This document shows, piece by piece, positions 38,168 to 44,825 of a DNA stretch of 46,264 bases; the stretch's first letter is position 1; each line of letters starts with the position of its first letter. The stretch spans positions 1-46,264 of the forward strand of contig VGYQ01000012.1 of assembly GCA_016872915.1 (NCBI GenBank). The letters are read 5' to 3'. This DNA is from Planctomycetota bacterium. GTDB lineage: Bacteria > Planctomycetota > Phycisphaerae > Phycisphaerales > SM1A02. Under the pieces are notes generated by a model. The model saw nothing but the letters and a program-made list of their open reading frames with translations, searched no databases and had not been told where the DNA came from. The translations under genes were made by a program, and so were the position numbers.

Positions 38168-38194
38168 CACCTAGCAAAAGGTGTGCCACACCTA
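38168..38194. promoter_or_regulatory. Alternating inverted repeats overlapping the groEL promoter
   Basis: ACACCT (38168-38173), AGGTGTG (38180-38186), CACACCT (38188-38194): the last two form a near-perfect palindrome around one base, and the first can pair with the middle one instead. The palindrome covers the -24 half of the sigma-54-type element. It could be an operator or, if transcribed, a switchable hairpin. Confidence 0.4.
38174..38189 (-). promoter_or_regulatory. Sigma-54 (-24/-12) type promoter upstream of groEL
   Basis: The minus strand reads TGGCAC-ACCTT-TTGCT (38189 to 38174). It matches the RpoN consensus TGGCAC-N5-TTGCW at all eleven defined positions with the correct GG-N10-GC spacing. 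The predicted start site is about 38162-38164, about 100 nt before ATG 38062. No convincing sigma-70 box or CIRCE is seen in the same gap. Confidence 0.6.
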
Positions 38195-38241
38195 AAAAAG
38201 TTGTTTGCCAGCAGCAAGAACACTCGTGGCGCATTGGAAAA

Positions 38242-38268
38242 AGGCCCAAGGCACCAAAGGATGGGCCT
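38242..38268. promoter_or_regulatory. Candidate enhancer (UAS) inverted repeat upstream of the sigma-54 element
   Basis: AGGCCCA (38242-38248) and TGGGCCT (38262-38268) are perfect inverted 7-mers around 13 nt, centred about 90 nt upstream of the predicted start. That is where activators of sigma-54 promoters usually bind. The role is inferred. Confidence 0.35.
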
Positions 38269-38331
38269 CAAAGATTGCGGGTGCCAATGCGTGAGAGAGG
38301 GATGGCGCCGAGCGATTAGCCTCGGCTCACC

Positions 38332-39270
38332 ATGGCACAACGGCCCCCCCAAACGTTCCTGTCAATCGTGTTGGCTTCCTGCACAGTCGTTCTGTCCGCA
38401 GCAGCACCAGCCGCAGAGCCGCGATTTGCCGTGCAGCCGCAAGGTGCTGCGTCGGCAGCCACGCCACCCATTGTGGCGCCGGCACCAGCGTGGCCCACCG
38501 ACGATGCAGGACTCAAGGCACTCGCCACGAAGGTGATCACCAACTGGTTCGAGACACTCGCACGCGGCGACAGTGCTGCAATCGAAGCGCAACTGTTGCC
38601 GTGTGCGCAAGTGGTGGCGTTTGATGGCACGACGGACCGTGCGCTCTCGGTCGCGCGTGTGAAGGACAGCGCGACGCACGACGTCGCGGTTTCCAATGTC
38701 GTTGCAACACGCGTGGGCGATGCGATGGTCACCACCTGCATCGTCCGCGCACAGCAGAGAGTGGGCGGCGCCGATTTGACCGGTGATGCGCCACGCATTG
38801 GCGTGTGGGTTCCTTTCGATGGTGGATGGAAGATCGCCGCATGGGCATCGCTGCATCAGCCCTCGCCGCGTCCTGCTCCCGCGGCGCCGGCATTTGCGGG
38901 AGAGGCAGCGATTTCGGCCGAGGGAACGGCGATGCTGACGCGCTTTCTTGATGCGCAGCGCGCCAAGGATCTGAACCCTTTCGAGAAGATGCTTGCGCCA
39001 GGCCTGCAGGTGGTGAACTTCAAGGGGCAGAAGACCCGAGCGGATCTCGTGCAGGGTGCGAGCCACGCCACCACCGAACCGGCGAAGTTGAACGATGTCC
39101 GCACCACGCGCTGCGGTGAGCTCACCATCGTCACCTGCAACCTGTCGATGCAGCAGAAGATCGGTTTCAACACGCTGCCTGCGGATCCTGCGCCGTTTCT
39201 CGCAGTTTTTTCGGGTACGGGCGATACGGCGACCGTGATCGCGCTCGGCAACACAAATCGGCCCAAGTAA
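38332..39270 (+). CDS. Exported protein with two NTF2-like domains in tandem
   Basis: A 312-residue protein with a signal peptide ('LSIVLASCTVVLSAAAPAAEP') and two successive ~115-residue NTF2/SnoaL-like domains. Matching blocks are 'ITNWFETLARGDSAAIEAQLLPCAQVVAFDG' and 'LTRFLDAQRAKDLNPFEKMLAPGLQVVNFKG', each followed by 'DLV/SVAR', a 'TTCIV/VTCNL' strand and a final strand. An Ala/Pro linker separates them. NTF2-like domains bind small ligands or act as enzymes; no clear catalytic residue is seen. A TAGCCT box is 9 nt before ATG. It is divergent from the groEL promoter region. Confidence 0.7.
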   Translation: MAQRPPQTFLSIVLASCTVVLSAAAPAAEPRFAVQPQGAASAATPPIVAPAPAWPTDDAGLKALATKVITNWFETLARGDSAAIEAQLLPCAQVVAFDGTTDRALSVARVKDSATHDVAVSNVVATRVGDAMVTTCIVRAQQRVGGADLTGDAPRIGVWVPFDGGWKIAAWASLHQPSPRPAPAAPAFAGEAAISAEGTAMLTRFLDAQRAKDLNPFEKMLAPGLQVVNFKGQKTRADLVQGASHATTEPAKLNDVRTTRCGELTIVTCNLSMQQKIGFNTLPADPAPFLAVFSGTGDTATVIALGNTNRPK

Positions 39271-39303
39271 AGGGCTCGCACGCCCGCAAAGCGACGCCGT
39301 GTT

Positions 39304-40215
39304 TCAGTTCGGGGACTCGCCGCGCGAGGTCGGTTCCACGACGCGGATGACATCCGCGAGTTCTGGCGGCGGTGCGTTCAGAATCTGCCGAATCCACCAG
39401 AAATTGATCACCAGATAAATGCCGCCCATCATCAGCAGTCCGCCGGTGACGAATGAGAGCGCGCGCAGGAGCACGGCGAGATCAGGAGACGCAAGCGATG
39501 GCAGCACGCTTGCACCGAAGGAGGTTGAGAGCGTGATCGCACCCGTAATCGTCATCGCTTCGAGCGACTGACGCGCATGGCCCGCGTGACGGAAGCGGCG
39601 ACATCGCCGACCGAGCATGGCCGCGAAGCGATTGAGCCCTGCTGCTGCGATGGTGGCAGCCACCAACTGGAGCGTGAGGCACATGAACCAGAGCCCTGCG
39701 TTCGAGAGATGCGTGATGGATTGCAGGTCAACGAACACGCCAACACATGCAGCGAATGCTGCGGCGCACCAGATCGATACACCCCACAGAAGCCATCGTC
39801 GTGCTGCACCCGTTTCCATCATGAGCACCTCGTCGTCGCGGCGTGCGAGAAGCACGGCGGAGAGTGTGAATGTCAGCGCCGCGAGGCAGGAGAGCACAAC
39901 GGCAACGCGGTCCACGGGACCACCGTCGGGCGGCAACGGTGAACGCCCAAGTTCGGCGAAGCCGCGCGCAATCATGGGCGAGGTGACTGCCACAAGCCAC
40001 ACCAGGATGCCGATGCCGACGCCGAGCAGAGCTCCCGCCACACGTCGAGCATGGAGGGGGCGAGCGAGCGCTTGGGATGGAAGGTCGAGTGTCTCAACGA
40101 GCGACACCATCACGGGCGTGGAGCACTCTGGGCAAACACCGTTTGGCCGCAGCCCGCGGAGGATGTGTCCGCATCCAACGCAACGGAGATCGTGGGTGAC
40201 CACCTTCGGCTGCAC
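39304..40215 (-). CDS. Zinc-ribbon-containing multi-pass membrane protein
   Basis: A 303-residue protein, started at GTG 40215 because the ATG at 40248 would overlap the divergent ATPase gene. A short zinc ribbon ('LRCVGCGHILRGLRPNGVCPEC', two CxxC pairs) precedes about seven hydrophobic helices (for example 'ALLGVGIGILVWLVAVTSPM', 'VVLSCLAALTFTLSAVLLA'). Such 'YCGHxLRGL' ribbons joined to helices are common in planctomycete membrane proteins of unknown function. The final ~25 residues are soluble. It is divergent from moxR with a 22-nt gap. Confidence 0.65.
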   Translation of the reverse strand: MQPKVVTHDLRCVGCGHILRGLRPNGVCPECSTPVMVSLVETLDLPSQALARPLHARRVAGALLGVGIGILVWLVAVTSPMIARGFAELGRSPLPPDGGPVDRVAVVLSCLAALTFTLSAVLLARRDDEVLMMETGAARRWLLWGVSIWCAAAFAACVGVFVDLQSITHLSNAGLWFMCLTLQLVAATIAAAGLNRFAAMLGRRCRRFRHAGHARQSLEAMTITGAITLSTSFGASVLPSLASPDLAVLLRALSFVTGGLLMMGGIYLVINFWWIRQILNAPPPELADVIRVVEPTSRGESPN

Positions 40216-40237
40216 ACCACAAGCGTATCCTCGCGGG

Positions 40238-41164
40238 ATGGATGCCATCGCAGCGCTACGGCAGGGGATCGCGTCGGTGTTTTTCGGGAACCCGCTCGCG
40301 GTCGACCGCATCGTGTGTTGTCTGCTCGCGCGCGGTCATCTGCTGATCGAGGATGTGCCCGGTGTCGGCAAGACGATCCTCGCACAGGCCATCGCACGCA
40401 GCCTGCGCTGTTCGTTCTCGCGGATTCAGTGCACGCCCGATCTGCTGCCCACCGACATCACGGGTGTTGCCGTCTTGGACCGCGCGTCGGGATCACTGAC
40501 GTTTCGACCCGGACCTGTCTTTGCGAATGTTGTTCTCGCCGACGAGATCAATCGGGCGACGCCTCGCACGCAAAGCGCCCTCCTCGAGGCGATGGGCGAG
40601 GGGACGGTCACGGCCGAGGGGCAGGTGCACACCCTTCCGAGCCCATTTCTCGTCGTGGCAACGCAAAACCCGAGCGATTTCACAGGCACATTTCTGCTTC
40701 CAGAGAACCAGCTCGACCGCTTCCTGATGCGGATCAGTTTGGGCTATCCCGCGGCAGATGATGAGGCACAAATCATTTTGCAGCAGCCCGCGCGGAGTGC
40801 ACTTGCACGTCTGCAGCCTGTGCTCGATGCGCAGCAGGTCCTTGCGCTTCAGGCGGAGGTGGACGCCGTGCGAATAGATCCCGCGCTCATCGGTTACATC
40901 ATCTCGGTCGCGCATGCGACGCGGCAGCATCCACAGTTGCAGCTTGGCGTCAGTCCGCGCGGGGCGTTGGCACTGGCCCAGGCCTCGCGCGCGGCGGCGC
41001 GTTTCGCAGGGCGCGATTATGTGGTTCCCGAGGACATTGTCGACAGCATCGAGCCCGTGTGCGCACACCGCGTCGTCCTGCGCGCGGGCGGGAGTGGTGA
41101 TGTGGGTGCGCGCGTGGCTCGTCTGCTGCGCGAAGTGCTTGAGTCGGTCGCGAGCCCCGCCTAG
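40238..41164 (+). CDS. MoxR-family AAA+ ATPase
   Basis: A 308-residue AAA+ ATPase of the MoxR group: Walker A 'GVGKTILA', Walker B with 'ADEINRATPRTQSALLEAM', sensor 1 'VVATQNPSDFTGTFLLPENQLDRF', and a lid with 'GVSPRGALALAQASRAAA'. MoxR proteins act as chaperones that insert metals or mature partner proteins, often beside DUF58 and von Willebrand A genes. None is adjacent here: the next gene is convergent. A TATCCT box 6 nt before the ATG suggests a leaderless transcript. Confidence 0.9.
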   Translation: MDAIAALRQGIASVFFGNPLAVDRIVCCLLARGHLLIEDVPGVGKTILAQAIARSLRCSFSRIQCTPDLLPTDITGVAVLDRASGSLTFRPGPVFANVVLADEINRATPRTQSALLEAMGEGTVTAEGQVHTLPSPFLVVATQNPSDFTGTFLLPENQLDRFLMRISLGYPAADDEAQIILQQPARSALARLQPVLDAQQVLALQAEVDAVRIDPALIGYIISVAHATRQHPQLQLGVSPRGALALAQASRAAARFAGRDYVVPEDIVDSIEPVCAHRVVLRAGGSGDVGARVARLLREVLESVASPA

Positions 41165-41188
41165 TGGCCGCGATGGCTTGGGCGGCGC

Positions 41189-41803
41189 TCACAGCAGCGA
41201 GAGCGATGGGACTTCGCTGCCGAGCCGCAGCCATGTGATCCGAAGGATCCGCCAGCAGCCATCCTGCTCGCGAACGACTTCAAAGTGCCAGCGTGTCGGC
41301 ACCGCACCGGCCGAGGAGGCCGTGGTTGTTCGGCAGGCGATCTCGACAATGCCTGCATCGTCAGAGAGCGTGCGCGCATCCAGCGAGAGCAGTGTGTTGG
41401 ATTCGATGCGATGGCGTCCGGCGAAGGAATCGAATGCTCGGTCGATTCGATCGCGTCCCTCACCCGGACTGTTCAGGCGGCCCACATGAATAGAGGCGCG
41501 TTCACTGAAGCACTCTTTTGCCGCGGCGACATCACCCGCGACCACAGCCGAGACGAGTTGTTCCACCTTTTGCTGCGCATACTCGCCTGGTGTGATGATG
41601 CTCCAGCCGACTGCCGCCATGAGCGCACCCAGGAGCAGGGGAGCGGCAGCGCAGGCGACCAGACGCAGGGACCCCCGCCGAAGCCCAATCCATGCAAGGA
41701 GGGCGGACGCTGCAGTGCCCGCCAGCACGATCCAAACAGGATGTTCGGCAATCCACTGCAAGTCGACGGCAGCATAGGAATAGGATGGAGCACTGTGAGC
41801 CAA
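41189..41803 (-). CDS. Membrane-anchored NTF2-like protein
   Basis: A ~204-residue protein with two N-terminal helices ('HPVWIVLAGTAASALLAWIGL', 'RLVACAAAPLLLGALMAAVGWSII'), then a domain with 'QLVSAVVAGDVAAAKECFSERASIHVG' and terminal strands 'TRWHFEVVREQDGCWRILRITWLRL', typical of the NTF2/DUF4440 fold. The start is uncertain: TTG 41803 or TTG 41761, and the first overlaps the opposite gene by 9 nt. It converges with moxR. The role is unknown. Confidence 0.6.
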   Translation of the reverse strand: MAHSAPSYSYAAVDLQWIAEHPVWIVLAGTAASALLAWIGLRRGSLRLVACAAAPLLLGALMAAVGWSIITPGEYAQQKVEQLVSAVVAGDVAAAKECFSERASIHVGRLNSPGEGRDRIDRAFDSFAGRHRIESNTLLSLDARTLSDDAGIVEIACRTTTASSAGAVPTRWHFEVVREQDGCWRILRITWLRLGSEVPSLSLL

Positions 41804-42532
41804 TCGGTGTCCGTCAATTTCTCAGTGCCGATCGCGCTGTTTCCGCTGCCCGGCGTCTGCCTGCTGCCGCACACGGCGTTGCCGCTGCACATCTTCGAGC
41901 CGCGCTACCGCCAGATGGTGGCGTGCGCGCTTGAACCAGTCGCGCGCGGCAAGTCACCACTGCCGATCGCGATCGCAAGCATCGAGCCGAGTGCATCACC
42001 GAGCATGAGCCCCCATGCGCCGAAGGAGAGACGAAACCCGCCGCTGCGCAATGTGGTGTGCGTCGGTCACATCGTGCAGCACCAAGAACGTGAGGATGGC
42101 CGATACGACATTGTGCTGCAGGGACTCTGCCGCGCGGCGATCGATCGTTTGGATGAACCGACTGCGGCTCGCTGGTATCGCCAGGCCATGTTGCATCCGA
42201 TTGAGAACCCGCAGCGACGCGTTCGGGGGCTCGGACGAGTTCGTTCCGAGATGCGCTCGATGCTGTCGGGGATGCGCATGCAGCGCATGCATGCGGCGCG
42301 CACGATCGTGGATTGGATCGAGCGTCCTGAACTGTCGAACGAAGTGGCGCTCGAATTGGTGGCGTTCGCGATGGTGAGGGATGAGGCGCTCCGCTATCAG
42401 TTGCTCGCTGAGCACGACGCGATGGAACGCGCCAAGCTGATCTGGGGAGATCTCTGCCGCATGGACCGTTTCCTTGCCAAGGCTGAAGCACAGAAGCTGC
42501 GCGTTCCGCCTCGCGGGATGAATTGGAACTGA
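41795..42532 (+). CDS. Stand-alone Lon substrate-binding (LonSB) domain protein
   Basis: A 245-residue protein from GTG 41795 with GGAG just upstream. It begins with the Lon N-terminal fold ('IALFPLPGVCLLPHTALPLHIFEPRYRQMV', then 'VCVGHIVQHQEREDGRYDIVLQGLCRAAI'), followed by a helical region, and ends without AAA+ or Lon protease domains. Stand-alone LonSB proteins are common and thought to bind proteins or other ligands; no enzyme activity is predicted. An EVE-domain gene follows 3 nt later on the same strand. Confidence 0.8.
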   Translation: MSQSVSVNFSVPIALFPLPGVCLLPHTALPLHIFEPRYRQMVACALEPVARGKSPLPIAIASIEPSASPSMSPHAPKERRNPPLRNVVCVGHIVQHQEREDGRYDIVLQGLCRAAIDRLDEPTAARWYRQAMLHPIENPQRRVRGLGRVRSEMRSMLSGMRMQRMHAARTIVDWIERPELSNEVALELVAFAMVRDEALRYQLLAEHDAMERAKLIWGDLCRMDRFLAKAEAQKLRVPPRGMNWN

Positions 42533-42535
42533 TTC

Positions 42536-43018
42536 GTGGCGCGCCGAACGAATGTGGATGCCGAACAGTTCTGGCTCGCCAAGTCGGAGCCCGATGTGTA
42601 TTCGATCAGCGATTTGCGCCGTGATGGTTCGACGCTGTGGGATGGAGTACGCAACTACCAGGCTCGGAATTTCTTGCGTTCCATGCAGGTGGGTGACCAG
42701 ATCCTGTTTCATCACTCCAATGGTGATCCGAGCGGTGTGGTCGGCACCGCGACCGTCGTGGGTCTCGCGCAGCCCGATTCCACGCAGTTCGATCCACGCA
42801 GCGAGGGCTTTGATGGCGCCTCGAAGCGCGAGGATCCGCGGTGGTGCGCCGTGAAGGTGCGTTTCAAGTCACGATTCGTCGTTCCTGTGACGCTGCAAAT
42901 GATGCGTGCAGACAGGGCACTCTCCGGCATGAGGATCCTGCAGCGGGGCAATCGACTTTCGGTGACGCCTGTCACCGCGGCAGAGTTCGCTCGCGTCGTG
43001 GAACTCGGCGGTTCGTAG
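42536..43018 (+). CDS. EVE domain-containing protein
   Basis: A 160-residue EVE/PUA-like domain protein from GTG 42536. The N-terminal 'FWLAKSEPDVYSISDL', 'WDGVRNYQARNFLRSMQVGDQILFHHSN' and 'GVVGTATVVG' match the family fold that recognises modified nucleotides (for example methylated bases) in DNA or RNA. The C-terminus 'RILQRGNRLSVTPVTAAEFARVV' is also characteristic. It is co-oriented with the LonSB gene 3 nt upstream. A role in nucleic-acid modification sensing is family-based inference. Confidence 0.88.
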   Translation: MARRTNVDAEQFWLAKSEPDVYSISDLRRDGSTLWDGVRNYQARNFLRSMQVGDQILFHHSNGDPSGVVGTATVVGLAQPDSTQFDPRSEGFDGASKREDPRWCAVKVRFKSRFVVPVTLQMMRADRALSGMRILQRGNRLSVTPVTAAEFARVVELGGS

Positions 43019-43114
43019 GCGGCGGTCCGGTGGCGTAGCATCGCAGGAAAGGTTGGGCGTACGGCTGGCGCGTGCCCGCCCGTCCCGACTGCGCTGTATG
43101 GAGTGAAGAAAACG

Positions 43115-43711
43115 ATGACAAATGTCCTCGGACAACTTGCGGCTGGACTCGGAGTTCTCATGATCGTGGTTGTCGGTCTCGTGGTGCTCGCCATCATCGT
43201 CGGTCTGTATGTGATGGGCGTTTACAACTCGCTGCAAAGACTTCGTGTGGCGACCGAGTCTGCGTTCAGCGGTATCGACGTTCAACTGAAGCGTCGTCAT
43301 GATCTGATCCCGAATCTCGTCAGCACCGTGCAGGGCTACGCGGCGCACGAGCGCGGCACACTTGAGGCGGTGATTCAGGCCCGCGCCGCTGCGATGAAAG
43401 GCGGGACCATCGCCGAGCGTGGCGAGGCGGAGGGGCAGTTGACGGGTGCACTCGGGCGTCTGATGGCGGTCGCCGAGGCATATCCCGACTTGAAGGCGAA
43501 TCAGAACTTCCTGCAGTTGCAAGGGGAGTTGTCGGGTCTCGAGAGCGGTATCGCGCAGTCGCGCGGCGGCTTCAACGGATCGGCGCAGGGTTTCAACGCA
43601 ACGCTCGCCCAGTTCCCCGCCAACATCGTTGGGCGACTCTTCGGGTTCACGCCATTCGACTTCTTCAAGGCGGGCGAGTCGGAGCGTGCAGTGCCAGTGG
43701 TGAAGTTCTGA
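43115..43711 (+). CDS. lemA: LemA family protein
   Basis: A 198-residue LemA-type protein: one N-terminal helix ('VLMIVVVGLVVLAIIVGLYVMG') and a helical bundle with 'RRHDLIPNLVSTVQGYAAHERGTLEAVIQARAAA', 'AVAEAYPDLKANQNFLQLQGEL' and 'FNATLAQFPANIVGRLFGF'. LemA proteins are membrane-anchored and of debated function, sometimes with envelope-stress or secretion links. ATG 43115 is preferred (GGAG at spacing 11); GTG 43103 is an alternative. It is followed by a hairpin before ruvB. Confidence 0.92.
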   Translation: MTNVLGQLAAGLGVLMIVVVGLVVLAIIVGLYVMGVYNSLQRLRVATESAFSGIDVQLKRRHDLIPNLVSTVQGYAAHERGTLEAVIQARAAAMKGGTIAERGEAEGQLTGALGRLMAVAEAYPDLKANQNFLQLQGELSGLESGIAQSRGGFNGSAQGFNATLAQFPANIVGRLFGFTPFDFFKAGESERAVPVVKF

Positions 43712-43713
43712 CG

Positions 43714-43749
43714 ATGGGTCGAGCAGGGCGCCCGAAAGCCCTGCCCATG
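43714..43749 (+). other. Hairpin between lemA and ruvB
   Basis: GCAGGGC (43723-43729) pairs perfectly with GCCCTGC (43738-43744) around an 8-nt loop. Upstream ATGG and downstream CCAT can add four pairs after a bulge. No U-run follows, so it is not a typical terminator. Confidence 0.4.
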
Positions 43750-43765
43750 TGAGGAGCGGTCACGG

Positions 43766-44806
43766 ATGGCCAAAGAACGAATCGTGTCGGCGACGGCGCA
43801 GTCGGATGATGAGGCAACTGCAGTGCCATCGATCCGTCCCCAGCGAATGGCGGAGTATGTGGGACAGTCGTCGCTCAAGGAACGGCTCGGCATCGCGCTC
43901 TCCGCGGCGAAGCAGCGGGGGAAGCCGATGGAGCATGTTCTGCTGCACGGACCGCCGGGGCTTGGCAAGACCACGCTCGCGCATGTCATCGCGAATGAAA
44001 TGGATGCGCATGCGTCCGTCACAAGTGGACCTGCATTGACGAAGGCGGGAGATCTGGTGGGCATGCTCACGCGAATGCAGGAGCGTGATGTGCTGTTCAT
44101 CGATGAGATCCATCGTTTGCCGGCTTCGGTCGAGGAGTACATCTATCCCGCGATGGAGGACTTCCGAATCGACTTCACGGTCGATTCGGGGATGCACGCC
44201 AAGGTCGTGACGGTCAACTTGAAGCCATTCACCATCATCGGTGCGACAACGCGACCTGGTCTGCTGACCCAGGCACTTCGAACGCGCTTTGGCATCACGC
44301 ATCACCTGGGCTTCTACCCGGAGGGTGATTTGCTGGCGATCCTTGAGCGGGCCTCGCGCATTTTGGATGTGGGTTCGGTGGCGAAGGATGCCCTTGCGAT
44401 GATCGCTTCGCGCAGTCGCGGGACACCGCGTGTGGCGCTGCGTCTGCTCCGCCGCGTTCATGACTTCGCACTCGTGCGAGGCGACGGGTCGGTCGGCACG
44501 GGCACGGTCGATGCGGCGCTCGAGTTGGAGTCGGTGGATGCGGTTGGACTCGATGCGCTCGACCGCAAGTACCTGACGACGCTTGGCGGCGTGTACCAAG
44601 GCGGTCCGGTTGGCGTCGAAGCGCTCGCCGCTTCGATGGGTGAGGATGGTGGCACGCTGGAGGATGTGGTGGAACCATTCTTGCTGCAAACTGGATTCGT
44701 CGCCCGCACACGGCAGGGCAGACGCATCACCGCCGCGGGCGCGAAGCATGTCCATCTCGCATTTTCGCCGACGACAGAGGACCGCTCGAGCCTGTTCCCC
44801 GAATGA
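43766..44806 (+). CDS. ruvB: Holliday junction branch-migration helicase RuvB
   Basis: A 346-residue AAA+ motor that drives Holliday-junction migration with RuvA. The family lead-in 'IRPQRMAEYVGQSSLKERLG', Walker A 'GPPGLGKTT', Walker B 'VLFIDEIHRLPASVEE', sensor 'FTIIGATTRPGLLT', and the C-terminal winged-helix ('GGPVGVEALAASMGEDGGTLEDVVEPFLLQTGF') are complete. GAGGAG lies ~8 nt before ATG 43766. ruvA and ruvC are not adjacent here. It converges with the lptD gene, whose stop is 20 nt away. Confidence 0.97.
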   Translation: MAKERIVSATAQSDDEATAVPSIRPQRMAEYVGQSSLKERLGIALSAAKQRGKPMEHVLLHGPPGLGKTTLAHVIANEMDAHASVTSGPALTKAGDLVGMLTRMQERDVLFIDEIHRLPASVEEYIYPAMEDFRIDFTVDSGMHAKVVTVNLKPFTIIGATTRPGLLTQALRTRFGITHHLGFYPEGDLLAILERASRILDVGSVAKDALAMIASRSRGTPRVALRLLRRVHDFALVRGDGSVGTGTVDAALELESVDAVGLDALDRKYLTTLGGVYQGGPVGVEALAASMGEDGGTLEDVVEPFLLQTGFVARTRQGRRITAAGAKHVHLAFSPTTEDRSSLFPE

Positions 44807-44825
44807 CCGGCGCGGGACGCCCGAA

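Noticed and set aside
38063-38331. CIRCE / HrcA operator upstream of groEL
   Set aside because: No TTAGCACTC-N9-GAGTGCTAA match in either orientation in the gap.
40216-40248. ATG 40248 as start of the zinc-ribbon membrane protein
   Set aside because: It would overlap the divergent moxR gene and adds residues with no domain; GTG 40215 gives a clean start just before the ribbon.
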